Below are positions 7,650 to 17,371 of a stretch of 64,000 nt of DNA, one piece after another. The DNA is from Haemophilus paraphrohaemolyticus (GTDB lineage Bacteria; Pseudomonadota; Gammaproteobacteria; Enterobacterales; Pasteurellaceae), in the NCBI RefSeq assembly GCF_002015045.1, contig NZ_MUXX01000019.1, forward strand, positions 1 to 64,000, in the 5' to 3' direction. Position 1 is the stretch's first letter. Every line of letters starts with the position of its first letter. The notes beneath the pieces are model-generated. The model was not told the origin of the DNA and did not search any database. It saw nothing but the letters and a program-made list of their open reading frames with translations. The translations under genes were made by a program, and so were the position numbers.

Positions 7650-8843
7650 ATGTCAGACACACTCTTAAACCCTTATTTCGGCGAATTCGGAGGAATGTAT
7701 GTACCCGAAATTTTAGTGCCTGTTTTAAAACAGTTAGAACAAGCATTTGTAGAGGCACAAAATGATCCTGCATTCCAAACAGAATTTACCGATTTACTCA
7801 AAGACTACGCAGGCAGACCCACCGCTCTCACCCTTTGCCGTAACTTAACCAAAGGCACCAACACCAAACTTTACTTAAAACGTGAAGATTTATTGCACGG
7901 TGGTGCCCACAAAACCAACCAAGTGTTAGGGCAAATTTTACTGGCTAAACGTATGGGCAAAACGCGTATTATTGCCGAAACAGGTGCAGGGCAACACGGC
8001 GTGGCAACCGCACTGGCATGTGCGATGCTTGGTATACCGTGCGTGGTTTATATGGGTGCAAAAGACGTAGAACGCCAATCGCCAAACGTATTCCGTATGC
8101 GTTTGATGGGGGCAGAAGTGATTCCCGTACAAAAAGGCTCTTGTTCACTGAAAGATGCCTGCTGCGAAGCGATGCGTGATTGGGCGGCAAACTATGACAC
8201 TACTCACTATTTAATCGGTACGGCAGCAGGTCCACACCCCTTCCCAACCATTGTGCGAGAGTTCCAAAAAATGATCGGCGAAGAGACCAAACGCCAAATT
8301 CTGGAAAAAGAAGACCGCTTGCCTGATGCGGTGATTGCTGCTGTGGGCGGTGGCTCAAATGCGATTGGTATGTTTGCAGATTTCATTGAAGAAACCGCTG
8401 TGAAACTCATCGGCGTAGAGCCTGCGGGCAAAGGCATTGAAACGGGTGAACACGGTGCACCACTGAAACACGGCACCACAGGCATCTATTTCGGAATGAA
8501 ATCACCAATTATGCAGGATAAAGATGGGCAAATTGAGGAATCCTACTCTATTTCTGCAGGCTTAGATTTCCCGTCTGTCGGACCACAACACGCTTACTTG
8601 AACGCCACAGGCAGAGCCGATTATGTTTCTATTACTGATGATGAAGCCTTAAATGCGTTCCAAGAATTAGCCAAACACGAGGGCATTATCCCAGCCCTTG
8701 AATCTTCACACGCCTTAGCTTATGCGTTGAAACTAATCAAACAAAACCCTGAAAAAGAGCAACTCTTAGTCGTTAATCTTTCAGGACGAGGCGATAAAGA
8801 CATTTTCACGGTCGATAAAATTTTAAATGGAGGAGCCGCATAA
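7650..8843 (+). CDS. trpB: Tryptophan synthase beta chain
   Basis: 397 residues, the normal TrpB length. TrpB condenses indole with serine using PLP. Seen: N-terminal [14 protein letters not shown], the PLP-lysine motif [11 protein letters not shown] (Lys near 88), the substrate loop [10 protein letters not shown] near 110, and the phosphate-binding glycine loop [10 protein letters not shown] near 233. Preceded by AAGGAAAAATATG. It overlaps trpA by one base (TAATG), typical of the coupled synthase subunits. No trpE, trpD or trpC is in the window, so the trp pathway is split in this genome. Confidence 0.97.
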   Translation: MSDTLLNPYFGEFGGMYVPEILVPVLKQLEQAFVEAQNDPAFQTEFTDLLKDYAGRPTALTLCRNLTKGTNTKLYLKREDLLHGGAHKTNQVLGQILLAKRMGKTRIIAETGAGQHGVATALACAMLGIPCVVYMGAKDVERQSPNVFRMRLMGAEVIPVQKGSCSLKDACCEAMRDWAANYDTTHYLIGTAAGPHPFPTIVREFQKMIGEETKRQILEKEDRLPDAVIAAVGGGSNAIGMFADFIEETAVKLIGVEPAGKGIETGEHGAPLKHGTTGIYFGMKSPIMQDKDGQIEESYSISAGLDFPSVGPQHAYLNATGRADYVSITDDEALNAFQELAKHEGIIPALESSHALAYALKLIKQNPEKEQLLVVNLSGRGDKDIFTVDKILNGGAA

Positions 8844-9652
8844 TGAGCCGTTTTGATACCCTTTTTGCGAAATTAAAAGCCAAAAACGAAGGGGCTTTTG
8901 TGCCGTTTGTCACGCTTTGCGATCCTGATTTTGACCGCTCGTTAGAAATTATCGACACCCTCGTTGAAAATGGTGCGGATGCCTTAGAGCTTGGCTTCCC
9001 ATTTTCAGATCCCTTGCTCGATGGACCTGTTATCCAAGCCGCCAACAAACGTGCTTTAGATGGTGGTTTCAGCACCGATGCGTGCTTCGAACTGATTACT
9101 AAAGTCTGTGCAAAATACCCAGAAATGCCGATTGGCTTATTGCTTTGTGCCAATTTAGTGTTCGTCCCAACCCAAGAGGTATTCTTCAAACGTTGTGTCG
9201 AAGCGGGCGTTGACGCAGTGTTAATTGCCGATCTTCCCGTTTTAGCCGCGGAAGAATTCGTCCCAGCAGCGAAAAAACATGGCATTCAACCTGTATTTAT
9301 CTGCCCCCCGAATGCGGACGAAGAGACAGTAAAACGTGTAGCTGAACTGACTGAAGGTTACACTTACCTAGTCTCTCGTGCAGGTGTTACCAGTGCAGAG
9401 AACCAATCTCATGCTACCAACCTAGACAACCTTGTTGAAGCTCTCAAGCGGTCAAATTCTACCCCTATTTTGCAAGGCTTCGGCATCGCCAAACCTGAGC
9501 AGGTTAAAGAAGCCTTAGCATTAGGTTGCAATGGCGCGATTTCAGGCTCAGCGATTGTGAAAATTATCGAACGCAATTTAGATAACCAAGCAAACTTGCT
9601 TAAGGAATTAGGGGAGTTTGTGAGGGAGATGAAAGAAGCGACACGAGCTTAA
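8843..9652 (+). CDS. trpA: Tryptophan synthase alpha chain
   Basis: 269 residues. TrpA releases indole from indole-3-glycerol phosphate. Catalytic Glu is in [33 protein letters not shown] (Glu and Asp both present), and the flexible loop [12 protein letters not shown] and phosphate site [10 protein letters not shown] are intact. Translationally coupled to trpB. It contains a USS in its own coding sequence near 9446 and is followed by an inverted USS pair that likely ends the operon. Confidence 0.97.
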   Translation: MSRFDTLFAKLKAKNEGAFVPFVTLCDPDFDRSLEIIDTLVENGADALELGFPFSDPLLDGPVIQAANKRALDGGFSTDACFELITKVCAKYPEMPIGLLLCANLVFVPTQEVFFKRCVEAGVDAVLIADLPVLAAEEFVPAAKKHGIQPVFICPPNADEETVKRVAELTEGYTYLVSRAGVTSAENQSHATNLDNLVEALKRSNSTPILQGFGIAKPEQVKEALALGCNGAISGSAIVKIIERNLDNQANLLKELGEFVREMKEATRA

Positions 9653-9666
9653 TTTGACAAGCGAGC

Positions 9667-9735
9667 AAGCGGTTGAATCTTACGTTTTTTTTGCAAAACT
9701 TCTCTTTGCAAAACTCTCTAAAGATTTAACCGCTT
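9667..9735 (+). terminator. Inverted USS pair forming a long stem after trpA
   Basis: AAGCGGTTGAATCTT (9667-9681) can pair with AAGATTTAACCGCTT (9721-9735): 15 bp with one G-U. Between them are two copies of TTTGCAAAACT and a T8 run. Paired opposing USSs acting as terminators are known in this family; termination strength here is an inference. Confidence 0.6.
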
Positions 9736-9788
9736 ATTTTCGTTATAATGTCCACAATTTTATCAAAAGTTTATCAAGAGAGTTTTGA

Positions 9789-12641
9789 ATGGCGACTATT
9801 GCACAAAATCCGCTGGTGTTGGTGGATGGTTCTTCCTATTTGTATCGTGCGTTTCACGCATTTCCACCGTTGACTAACCAAGAGGGCGAGCCAACAGGGG
9901 CAATGTATGGCGTGGTGAATATGTTAAAAAGCTTGATTTCACAAGTTGAGCCGAGCCATATTGCGGTGGTGTTTGATGCGAAGGGTAAGACTTTTCGTGA
10001 TGAGCTATTTGAACAATATAAATCGCATCGTCCACCAATGCCTGATGAATTACGTTCACAAATTCAGCCGCTGCATGCCATTATTAAGGCGTTGGGCATT
10101 CCACTCATTTCGGTTGAAGGTGTAGAAGCTGATGATGTAATCGGCACGCTCGCGGTGCAAGCCGCAAAAGAGGGCAAGCACGTTTTAATCAGCACAGGCG
10201 ATAAGGATATGGCGCAATTAGTGAATAATCATATTATGCTGATCAACACGATGAACAATACCTTGCTTGACCGTGAAGGTGTGATTGAAAAATATGGCAT
10301 TCCACCTGAGTTAGTGATTGACTGGTTAGCATTGCAAGGTGATTCGTCGGATAACATCCCTGGTGTGAAAGGTGTGGGCGAGAAAACCGCGCTTGCTTTG
10401 TTGCAAGGAATTGGCTCAATTAAAACCATCTATGAAAATTTAGATAAAGTCGCAGAATTGAGCTTCCGCGGTGCAAAAACATTCGCGACAAAATTGTTAG
10501 CCGAAAAAGAAATGGCGGATCTTTCTTATTTATTGGCAACCATTAAAACCGATGTTGAGTTGGACGTTACTCATGATCAACTCACGACTTCACCGCAAGA
10601 TCACGATAAATTGGTGGCGCTTTTCGGCAAATATGAGTTTAAAAAATGGCTCAATGAGGTAATGAATGGCACAAATCCTGTGACGACTAGCACCAAAGAG
10701 CGTATGCCGAACAATTATGCTGCAACGCAAGCGGTGGAAAAAACAGAAAGTTTTGCAAAAGTGGAAATTGACCGTTCGAAATATGAAACAGTGAGAACCG
10801 AGGCTCAATTAGAAAAATGGATTGAGAAAATACAAGCGGAAAAATTGGTTGCAGTCGATACTGAAACGAATGCGTTGGATGTGATGTCGGCAGAGCTTGT
10901 AGGGATTTCATTTGGACTAGCTTCTGGTGAAGCGTGCTATATTCCATTGACTCACAAAGAAGAAGTGAGCGAACAAGCTGGGCAGGGCGATTTGTTTGCG
11001 GAAAACACCGCAAACGTAGGCTATGAATTAGTAAAAAATCAGATCAATTTAACCGCTTGCTTGGCAGCATTAAAACCGATTTTAGAAGACAAGCAAATCA
11101 AAAAAATTGGGCAGAACATCAAATATGATTTAACGGTGTTTGCTAATCACGGCATTGAGGTGCAAGGCGTAGAGTTTGATACAATGCTGGAATCTTACAC
11201 CCAAAACAGTACAGGTCGTCATAATATGGACGACTTGGCAGAACGTTATTTAGGGCATAAAACCATTGCATTTGAAGAGATTGCGGGCAAGGGTAAAAAT
11301 CAGCTGACCTTCGATAAAATTGTGTTAGATGTGGCCTCTGAATATGCAGCAGAAGATGCAGATGTAACAATGAAATTGCATCAAACCTTGTTCCCAGAGC
11401 TTGAAAAAACGCCGACTTTGTTGAAACTATTTAACGAAATTGAAATGCCGCTTGTACGTGTGCTTTCGCATATTGAACGCAATGGTGTATTGATTGATCC
11501 GCAAAAATTGTTGGCACAATCCCAAGAGATTGAACAGCGTTTGGCGGAAGTAGAGGCAGAAGTGCATCAAGTTGCGGGGCAGGAGTTTAACTTGGCTTCT
11601 ACGAAACAGCTACAAGAAATTTTGTTTGAAAAACTCGGTTTGCCTGTGAAGAAAAAAACGCCTAAAGGAGCTCCTTCAACCAACGAGGAAGTGTTGGAGG
11701 AATTGGCTCAAGAAGGGCATATTGTACCAAAATTGTTGATAGAACATCGTGGATTAAGCAAGTTGAAATCAACTTATACCGACAAGCTACCACAGATGAT
11801 TAACCCAAAAACAGGGCGTGTGCATACCTCTTATCATCAAGCGGTGACGGCAACAGGGCGACTCTCTTCAAGTGATCCAAACTTGCAAAATATTCCAATC
11901 CGAAACGAGGAAGGACGTCGCATTCGCCAAGCCTTTATTGCTCGTGAGGGCTACAAAGTAGTGGCAGCCGACTACTCGCAAATTGAACTTCGCATTATGG
12001 CACATTTGGCAAATGATGCAGGTATGCAAAAAGCTTTTGCTGAGGGGAAAGATATTCACCGCTCAACAGCAGCAGAGATTTTCGGTGTGTTGCTTGAAGA
12101 AGTGACTAACGAACAGCGCCGCAATGCGAAAGCGATTAACTTCGGCTTGATTTATGGCATGTCAGAATTTGGTTTGTCGAACCAGCTCGGCATTTCTCGC
12201 CAAGAAGCAAGAAGTTATATGGATGCTTATTTCAACCGCTATCCGAATGTGCTGCAATTTATGACCGACATTAAAGCCAAAGCAGCAGAGCAAGGTTATG
12301 TAGAAACTCTGTTAGGAAGACGATTATATTTGCCTGAAATTAAATCGAGCAATGCAATGCGTCGCAAAGCGGCAGAGCGTGTGGCAATCAACGCACCAAT
12401 GCAAGGAACAGCAGCAGATATTATTAAAGTTGCGATGATCGGTATTGATAAAATGATTTTTGGTGATAAGAACATCAAAATGATTATGCAAGTACACGAT
12501 GAATTGGTATTTGAAGTGAAATCCGAGAAAGTTGATCATTACAGCCAGTTGATTAAGGCGGAAATGGAAAAAGCAATAAAATTGCACGTACCCTTGATTG
12601 CAGATGTTGGTGTGGGCGATAATTGGGACGAAGCTCACTAG
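9789..12641 (+). CDS. polA: DNA polymerase I
   Basis: 950 residues with all three PolA parts. Residues 1-290 form the 5'-3' flap exonuclease ([57 protein letters not shown]). The 3'-5' exonuclease begins near 355 and keeps the metal ligands ([31 protein letters not shown]), so proofreading should be active. The polymerase carries [50 protein letters not shown] and [11 protein letters not shown]. It is slightly longer than the E. coli enzyme (928), mainly in the linker around 295-345. Single-gene unit; its stop codon lies inside a TrpR-operator-like palindrome. Confidence 0.97.
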   Translation: MATIAQNPLVLVDGSSYLYRAFHAFPPLTNQEGEPTGAMYGVVNMLKSLISQVEPSHIAVVFDAKGKTFRDELFEQYKSHRPPMPDELRSQIQPLHAIIKALGIPLISVEGVEADDVIGTLAVQAAKEGKHVLISTGDKDMAQLVNNHIMLINTMNNTLLDREGVIEKYGIPPELVIDWLALQGDSSDNIPGVKGVGEKTALALLQGIGSIKTIYENLDKVAELSFRGAKTFATKLLAEKEMADLSYLLATIKTDVELDVTHDQLTTSPQDHDKLVALFGKYEFKKWLNEVMNGTNPVTTSTKERMPNNYAATQAVEKTESFAKVEIDRSKYETVRTEAQLEKWIEKIQAEKLVAVDTETNALDVMSAELVGISFGLASGEACYIPLTHKEEVSEQAGQGDLFAENTANVGYELVKNQINLTACLAALKPILEDKQIKKIGQNIKYDLTVFANHGIEVQGVEFDTMLESYTQNSTGRHNMDDLAERYLGHKTIAFEEIAGKGKNQLTFDKIVLDVASEYAAEDADVTMKLHQTLFPELEKTPTLLKLFNEIEMPLVRVLSHIERNGVLIDPQKLLAQSQEIEQRLAEVEAEVHQVAGQEFNLASTKQLQEILFEKLGLPVKKKTPKGAPSTNEEVLEELAQEGHIVPKLLIEHRGLSKLKSTYTDKLPQMINPKTGRVHTSYHQAVTATGRLSSSDPNLQNIPIRNEEGRRIRQAFIAREGYKVVAADYSQIELRIMAHLANDAGMQKAFAEGKDIHRSTAAEIFGVLLEEVTNEQRRNAKAINFGLIYGMSEFGLSNQLGISRQEARSYMDAYFNRYPNVLQFMTDIKAKAAEQGYVETLLGRRLYLPEIKSSNAMRRKAAERVAINAPMQGTAADIIKVAMIGIDKMIFGDKNIKMIMQVHDELVFEVKSEKVDHYSQLIKAEMEKAIKLHVPLIADVGVGDNWDEAH

Positions 12642-12652
12642 TTTAATAGTAC
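12635..12652 (+). promoter_or_regulatory. Second TrpR operator-like palindrome, overlapping the polA stop and upstream of lolA
   Basis: The 18-mer TCACTAGTTTAATAGTAC matches the trp operator consensus GTACTAGTTAACTAGTAC at 14 of 18 positions by my count. It shares the 13-bp block TTTAATAGTACAA with the palindrome upstream of ydfG. It lies about 70 bases before lolA, whose downstream neighbour is trpR, so trpR autoregulation through a lolA-trpR transcript is possible. Confidence 0.45.
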
Positions 12653-12720
12653 AATGGGAAACTTTTTGTTTTCCCGTTGTCAAAAAAGCAAATTTATTCC
12701 ATTTATAAAAAGGAAAATCA

Positions 12721-13347
12721 ATGAATAACTTATTTAGAAAAACGTTGTTTGGATTTGCAATTTTTTCACTAATTTCAACCGCTTGGGCGGATGAAAATGC
12801 GGTATCAGAACTGCAAAGCCGTTTAGAAAAAGTAACACAATATAGTGCGGATTTCGATCAAACCGTGCGTTCTAGCAAAGGTAAACAAATCCAATCTGGT
12901 AAAGGCAAGTTTATGGTAAAACGCCCGAACTTGTTTAGAATGGATACTCAACAACCTCAAGAAAATCAGATTATCTCTGATGGCAAAAATTTATGGTTCT
13001 ATGACCCATTTGTTTCACAAGTGACCGTCAATACAGTTGAAGATGCTGTAAACAATACTCCTTTTGTGCTCTTAACCAGCAATAACAAAAGCCATTGGGA
13101 TCAATATGATGTGACCCAAAATGCAGATACTTTCGTATTAAAACCCAAAACGAAAAAAAGTAGCATTAAACAATTTGATGTACGCATTGATGCAAATGGT
13201 GTAATGAAAGGCTTTAGTACTATTGAACGCGATGGGCAAAGTAATCTCTATTTATTACGGAATATTGCATCATCAAATTTATCAAACGATTTATTCAAAT
13301 TCAGCGTGCCAAAAGGCGCTGAGCTTGATGATCAACGTAAAAAATAA
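12721..13347 (+). CDS. lolA: Outer-membrane lipoprotein carrier protein LolA
   Basis: 208 residues, a periplasmic chaperone that takes lipoproteins from the LolCDE complex to LolB. Residues 1-23 are a signal peptide ending at AWA-DE. The mature part has the LolA pattern: [35 protein letters not shown] and [19 protein letters not shown]. Its Shine-Dalgarno is AAAAGGAAAATC. A perfect inverted-USS stem separates it from trpR. Confidence 0.93.
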   Translation: MNNLFRKTLFGFAIFSLISTAWADENAVSELQSRLEKVTQYSADFDQTVRSSKGKQIQSGKGKFMVKRPNLFRMDTQQPQENQIISDGKNLWFYDPFVSQVTVNTVEDAVNNTPFVLLTSNNKSHWDQYDVTQNADTFVLKPKTKKSSIKQFDVRIDANGVMKGFSTIERDGQSNLYLLRNIASSNLSNDLFKFSVPKGAELDDQRKK

Positions 13348-13353
13348 TGAACT

Positions 13354-13392
13354 AACAAGCGGTTATTTTTTCATAAAATTTAACCGCTTGTT
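13354..13392. terminator. Inverted USS stem-loop between lolA and trpR
   Basis: AACAAGCGGTTA (13354-13365) and TAACCGCTTGTT (13381-13392) form a perfect 12-bp stem built from two opposed USS cores. No long T run follows, so it may be a partial terminator or an mRNA-stabilising structure. Confidence 0.6.
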
Positions 13393-13415
13393 TGCAAACT
13401 AGATTTAGAAAGATA

Positions 13416-13724
13416 ATGAAAACAGTGTACTTACAACGTGATCCAGAAGAATGGCAACAGTTTGTTGAACTGCTTGAGCAAGCGGTGAAAGAAGAAAAAT
13501 TAGAGCAATTCTTTTCTCTTTTCTTAACGTCAGATGAACGCGGTTCTTTAGGTTTACGTACGCAAATCGTTAGGCATTTGCTGAGCAATGATCTGTCTCA
13601 ACGTGAAATTCAGCAAAAACTGAATACCAGTGCGGCAACGATCACGCGTGGTTCGAATATGCTAAAAACACTAGATGCTGATTTCTTAGGTTGGGCGAAC
13701 GAGAAACTCAATGGTAAAGTGTAG
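13416..13724 (+). CDS. trpR: Trp repressor
   Basis: 102 residues from the ATG at 13416, which has AGAAAG ahead of it; a TTG 24 bases further up would add eight non-family residues and is not favoured. The central block LTSDERGSLGLRTQIVRHLLSNDLSQREIQQ is Trp-binding plus helix-turn-helix, and TSAATITRGSNMLKT is the recognition helix region. TrpR with bound tryptophan represses trp and aro operons. It overlaps mtgA by 14 bases. The same window holds two TrpR-like operators. Confidence 0.95.
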   Translation: MKTVYLQRDPEEWQQFVELLEQAVKEEKLEQFFSLFLTSDERGSLGLRTQIVRHLLSNDLSQREIQQKLNTSAATITRGSNMLKTLDADFLGWANEKLNGKV

Positions 13725-14517
13725 AGAAAGCAGAAAGCGTCGTTCATCGGGTTTATTTAAAAGAGCCAAAAAGCTCTTTAATTTGCTGCTAAGTTTTTAT
13801 ATACCTAAGGAAATTTCGACTAAATTAGGTTGGGCGTGGTTTGGCTCAAGTCGGATTTTTGCACCAATTTTTGTGGCTTTATTAAGCGTAATGTTGTTAT
13901 TCAGTACGGTTCCCATTCCTTATTCCGCTTATATGGTGCAACAAAAAGTAGGACATTTGATAGAAGGAAAATCTTACGACATTAAGAAAAAATGGGTAAG
14001 TTTAGATAAGATTTCTTGGCAAATGCAAATGGCAGTCATTGCTTCTGAAGATCAAAAATTTGAAAGTCACTTTGGAATTGATTTAAATGCCATTCAAATT
14101 GCATTGCAAAAAAATGCGAAATCTAAGAAAGTGCGAGGCGGTTCGACAATTTCTCAACAAACGGTCAAAAATATGTTTCTTTGGCATGGGCAAAGTTGGA
14201 TTCGTAAAGGCATTGAATTACCACTAACCTTTGCTATTGAACAGTTTTGGGGCAAAGAGCGGATTTTGGAAGTCTATTTAAATATTGCTGAATTTGGTAA
14301 CGGTATTTTTGGTGTGGAATCCGCTGCCCAAACTTTTTTCAAAAAATCAGCAAAAAATCTGAGCTTAAATGAAGCGGCTTTATTGGCAGCATCGCTACCA
14401 AATCCAAATATTTACCGCGTAGATCGTCCAGGGCCCATTATGAAAAAACGCCAAGCATGGATTATTCGACAAGTTTCAGTGTTGGGTGGGCAGCAGTATC
14501 TGGATCGATTAGAGTAG
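13711..14517 (+). CDS. mtgA: Monofunctional biosynthetic peptidoglycan glycosyltransferase
   Basis: 268 residues of the GT51 family, which polymerises lipid II into glycan strands at the inner membrane. Residues 45-65 are the single N-terminal anchor (FAPIFVALLSVMLLFSTV). The catalytic Glu is in VIASEDQKFESHFGID near 110; GGSTISQQTVKNMFLW and ERILEVYLNIAEFG near 190 complete the signature. No transpeptidase domain follows, hence 'monofunctional'. The first about 20 basic residues may be an over-extended start, but the 14-base overlap with trpR fits coupling. Confidence 0.92.
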   Translation: MVKCRESRKRRSSGLFKRAKKLFNLLLSFYIPKEISTKLGWAWFGSSRIFAPIFVALLSVMLLFSTVPIPYSAYMVQQKVGHLIEGKSYDIKKKWVSLDKISWQMQMAVIASEDQKFESHFGIDLNAIQIALQKNAKSKKVRGGSTISQQTVKNMFLWHGQSWIRKGIELPLTFAIEQFWGKERILEVYLNIAEFGNGIFGVESAAQTFFKKSAKNLSLNEAALLAASLPNPNIYRVDRPGPIMKKRQAWIIRQVSVLGGQQYLDRLE

Positions 14518-14620
14518 GTTAATTCATAGCAAACACCTTAAAATACAATAAGTTAGTTAATTTATTATGATCCATCTCTATGAGATTATTACATTCTTTT
14601 ACTATCTTTTAACAAATAAA

Positions 14621-14655
14621 AAATACTTTTAAAGAATATTTCTTTAAAAGTATTT
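14621..14655. terminator. Bidirectional AT-rich terminator between mtgA and fbp
   Basis: A perfect 15-bp stem: AAATACTTTTAAAGA (14621-14635) with TCTTTAAAAGTATTT (14641-14655), loop ATATT. It lies between convergent genes. Apart from this and one degenerate USS near 14670, I see nothing in 14518-14705. Confidence 0.7.
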
Positions 14656-14705
14656 CAATATTTTAAAAATAACAAGCGATTGTTTTTTATGATTAATTTG
14701 CAAAT

Positions 14706-15710
14706 CTATTCCGCAAATTCCTGCATAAATTCAACCGCTTTCTCAACCATCTCTTTTGAACCTGTAAAGAACGGCACACGTTGGTGTAGCGTGGTTGGTT
14801 TGATGTCTAAAATAGGGTTGATGCCATCAGTTGCCAAACCACCAGCCTGTTCGGCTAAGAATGCCATTGGGTTACCTTCATAAAGCAAACGTAATTTACC
14901 GTTTGGATAGACGGTTGAAGTTGGGTAGATGTAAATTCCTCCTTTAAGCAAATTACGGTGGAAATCAGAAACCAATGAGCCGATATAGCGAGAAGAGTAT
15001 GGGCGTTTGGTTGCTTCGTCGCTTTCTTGACAATATTTAATAAAGCGTTTCACCCCTTGCGAAAAAGTGACATATTGCCCTTCGTTAATAGAGTAATATT
15101 TCCCTTTTTCTGGCATTTGCATATCTGGATGAGAAAGAATAAACAAGCCAAGCGATGGTTCGTAAGTAAAGCCGTTTACACCGTTGCCTGTAGTGTAAAC
15201 CAGCATTGTGGATGAGCCATAGGTGACATAACCCGCGGCAACCTGTTTTCTTCCCTCTTGCAAGAAATCTTCCATCGTAACAGGTGTGCCAATTGGAGAA
15301 ACTCGTTTGTAGATAGAGAAGATCGTTCCCACAGATACGTTCACATCAATATTAGATGAACCATCAAGCGGGTCAGTCATTAAAATATATTTTGCATTAC
15401 GAGAACGTTCAGTATCAAATGAAATGAAAGAGTCATCTTCTTCAGAAGCAAATCCTGCCACTTCTTCACGTGCAATAAGTGCTTTTTTCATTGTTTCGTT
15501 GGCAAAAACATCCAATTTCATTTGGGCTTCACCTTGAATATTTTCTGACCCTGCAACACCTAAAATATCTTTACTCAAGCCTGCATGGTTAATTTCGCGG
15601 TGGATAAATTTTGCTGCCAAGCGGATAGAAGAGAGAATACCACTTAGCTCACCTTTTGCTTGTGGATATTCAGCTTGTTTCTCAATAATAAATTCGCCTA
15701 ATGTTTTCAT
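14706..15710 (-). CDS. fbp: Fructose-1,6-bisphosphatase class 1
   Basis: 334 residues from the ATG at 15710, chosen because AGGAGTGATTATG gives a proper ribosome site; the GTG six bases upstream is too near it. FBPase hydrolyses fructose 1,6-bisphosphate in gluconeogenesis. The metal/phosphate signature [19 protein letters not shown] is near residue 115, acidic EEDDS near 95, and the substrate block [22 protein letters not shown] near 270. Alone on its transcript. A perfect CRP half-site pair lies about 100 bases upstream. Confidence 0.96.
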   Translation of the reverse strand: MKTLGEFIIEKQAEYPQAKGELSGILSSIRLAAKFIHREINHAGLSKDILGVAGSENIQGEAQMKLDVFANETMKKALIAREEVAGFASEEDDSFISFDTERSRNAKYILMTDPLDGSSNIDVNVSVGTIFSIYKRVSPIGTPVTMEDFLQEGRKQVAAGYVTYGSSTMLVYTTGNGVNGFTYEPSLGLFILSHPDMQMPEKGKYYSINEGQYVTFSQGVKRFIKYCQESDEATKRPYSSRYIGSLVSDFHRNLLKGGIYIYPTSTVYPNGKLRLLYEGNPMAFLAEQAGGLATDGINPILDIKPTTLHQRVPFFTGSKEMVEKAVEFMQEFAE

Positions 15711-15811
15711 AATCACTCCTTTTTATGAATTGTTCAGTTAATCAAGTATGGCCTATCAGCTTTAATTATAGAAAGGATCTTTAGAAAAGATGTAATAGAA
15801 ATGTTGAAAAA

Positions 15812-15827
15812 TGTGAACTAGATCACA
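15812..15827 (-). promoter_or_regulatory. CRP site upstream of fbp
   Basis: TGTGAACTAGATCACA is TGTGA-N6-TCACA, an exact match to both CRP half-sites, centred about 110 bases ahead of the fbp ATG. CRP activation of gluconeogenic fbp when sugars are scarce is a sensible reading. Confidence 0.85.
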
Positions 15828-15840
15828 CACTTTTGGCTAT

Positions 15841-15872
15841 AAAAAGAATAGGCAGACTTTCGTCTGCCTATT
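15841..15872 (-). terminator. Terminator after the HTH remnant
   Basis: AATAGGCAGAC (15847-15857) and GTCTGCCTATT (15862-15872) make an 11-bp stem with loop TTTC; on the minus strand it is followed by CTTTTTAT. The GGCAGACTT-AGTCTGCC motif is related to the palindrome at 22365-22424. Confidence 0.8.
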
Positions 15873-15875
15873 ATG

Positions 15876-16080
15876 TTATGCGATAACTTCAATACCTTTA
15901 TGTTGTACAAGGCTAAGTAATTTCAATGCTGCACCGCTCGTTTTTTTTAACGCCTCGCTCCCATTCAGAAATCATATTTTTGCTCACGTTCAGATAATGT
16001 ACAAAAACACTTTGCGATACTTGTTCTTTTTCGTAAATGGCTTTGATTTCGTCTGGAGATAAAAAAGGGCGTATTCTCAT
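15876..16080 (-). pseudogene. Frameshifted remnant of a HigA-like / XRE helix-turn-helix antitoxin
   Basis: Read on the minus strand, RPFLSPDEIKAIYEKEQVSQ, then SVFVHYLNVSKNMISEWERG form the usual HigA/XRE helix-turn-helix. At an A8 run (15941-15948) the frame is lost; with seven A's the reading continues SGAALKLLSLVQHKGIEVIA and stops at 15876, which is exactly the expected family C-terminus. The N-terminal 30 or so residues of such antitoxins are absent, and the only ATG lies inside the loop of the transporter's terminator. No toxin partner is present. Most likely a dead relic; slippage in the homopolymer could in principle restore the frame. Confidence 0.7.
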
Positions 16081-16087
16081 ACGCCCT
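16060..16087 (-). terminator. Terminator of the Nramp-family transporter gene
   Basis: AGGGCGTAT (16066-16074) and ATACGCCCT (16079-16087) form a 9-bp stem; on the minus strand TTTTTTAT follows. It lies 16 bases after the transporter stop and overlaps the apparent start of the HTH remnant. Confidence 0.85.
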
Positions 16088-16102
16088 ATACATTTATTTA
16101 GA

Positions 16103-17371
16103 TTAAATCCAACCAAACTCGTACGCAATAAAGAGTAGCGTAAAGCCTGTTAAGTAAGTTAAACCAACAACGGCCAACCAGAACAAGCCGCCTTTCACGC
16201 GATGTTCTCCTTTTAAAACCAGTGAGAAGTTTAACCAACCAAAAATTGGTGTGGACACGAAAGAACAGATCATCGCAAATGAAAGTAATTTTGCTACATC
16301 GCTCATAAAGAAGAGAATGATGATAATGCCGATGGCTGAAGCGGCTGTCATCCAAATATTTAAGCTTGCTACTGAACTCTCTTTTCTTCCTAATAAAATA
16401 CGCAATGCTTCGTTGTTTGCACGTGAATAGCCATCGATTACGGTAATGGTTGTGCCGAACATACACATAAAGGCAATCAATGCGATGAGTAATTTAGACC
16501 AATCGCCAATAGCAAAGGCATACATTTTGATAAGCTGTGCAATATATTTTACGCCCGCTTGTTCAACCACTTCACCTGAACCATATTGCACCAATGCACC
16601 GAGTGCTAAGAAAACAATCGCTAAAATTGCTGTACCGATAAAACCGATGTTGAAGTCTAAAATACCGTCTTGGTAGCTTACTTTGCTTAAACGGCGTTTT
16701 GCAACCACCCACATTGAGTTGATTGCGGAAATCTCAATAGGAGCAGGCATCCAACCCATCAATGCAACGATAAAGCCAAGAGAAGCCAAATTCCACGGTG
16801 ACGGTTCAATAAAATCAGGTGCAACTTGTACACCACCTTTTGATGCAGCGATAACTACCGCAGAAACCGTTGAAATTGTTAAGGCAATCATAATGAGCTT
16901 AGACAAGCGATCTAAAAATTTGTATTGACCGAGTAAAAGAATGCCTAGTGTGCCGGCAATAATAATGACACTTGCAGTTGGAATGCTGATGTCCCAGTTC
17001 AGTCCTAACGCAGAAATAATAAATTTGAGAATTGCTGCCGTCACAATACCCACCGCAGCGGTGTTAATCATTGTGGCGATCACATTCAAGATAAAGAAAA
17101 CAACTAAGTAGATACCACCTTTTTCTTGATAACCTTCAAGCAAGGTTTTGTTCGAACTAAGCGTATATTGCACGCCGAAACGGAAGAAAGGATATTTGAA
17201 AAGGTTCGCTAAAATAATGATGATTGCAAGTTGCCAACCATAGATTGCACCTGCTTGAGTTGATGCCACAATATGCGAACCACCAACTGCCGCAGATGCC
17301 ATTAAGATACCAGGCCCAAGCGCCTTAAACTTTGAAACCCAAGTTGAGCATTCTTCGATTTGTTGCGTCAT
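16103..17371 (-). CDS. Nramp-family divalent cation transporter, atypical metal site
   Basis: 422 residues with about eleven membrane helices and Nramp-family sequence throughout. In helix 1 the canonical DPGN metal motif is replaced (GPGILMASAAVGGSHIVAST near residues 19-38) and in helix 6 the MPH motif reads GWMPAPIEIS near 200. True Mn2+/Fe2+ MntH proteins keep both. So transport is expected at the inner membrane, but the substrate is uncertain (another divalent metal such as Mg2+ is possible, or a different solute). It is monocistronic with a strong terminator. I therefore give no gene symbol. Confidence 0.75.
   Translation of the reverse strand: MTQQIEECSTWVSKFKALGPGILMASAAVGGSHIVASTQAGAIYGWQLAIIIILANLFKYPFFRFGVQYTLSSNKTLLEGYQEKGGIYLVVFFILNVIATMINTAAVGIVTAAILKFIISALGLNWDISIPTASVIIIAGTLGILLLGQYKFLDRLSKLIMIALTISTVSAVVIAASKGGVQVAPDFIEPSPWNLASLGFIVALMGWMPAPIEISAINSMWVVAKRRLSKVSYQDGILDFNIGFIGTAILAIVFLALGALVQYGSGEVVEQAGVKYIAQLIKMYAFAIGDWSKLLIALIAFMCMFGTTITVIDGYSRANNEALRILLGRKESSVASLNIWMTAASAIGIIIILFFMSDVAKLLSFAMICSFVSTPIFGWLNFSLVLKGEHRVKGGLFWLAVVGLTYLTGFTLLFIAYEFGWI

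Noticed and set aside
8806..9285. Open frame of 159 codons on the minus strand inside trpA
   Set aside because: It is antisense to a highly conserved trpA, has no family match by eye, and simply reflects the codon pattern of trpA.
15913..16128. Intact 71-residue HTH protein starting inside the transporter gene
   Set aside because: The first 16 residues come from transporter and terminator sequence, and the last 10 are out of the family's frame; called a pseudogene instead.
16098..16466. 122-codon minus-strand ORF overlapping the Nramp-family gene in another frame
   Set aside because: Basic, Arg/Tyr-rich, lies wholly in the 3' part of a conserved transporter; a shadow frame.
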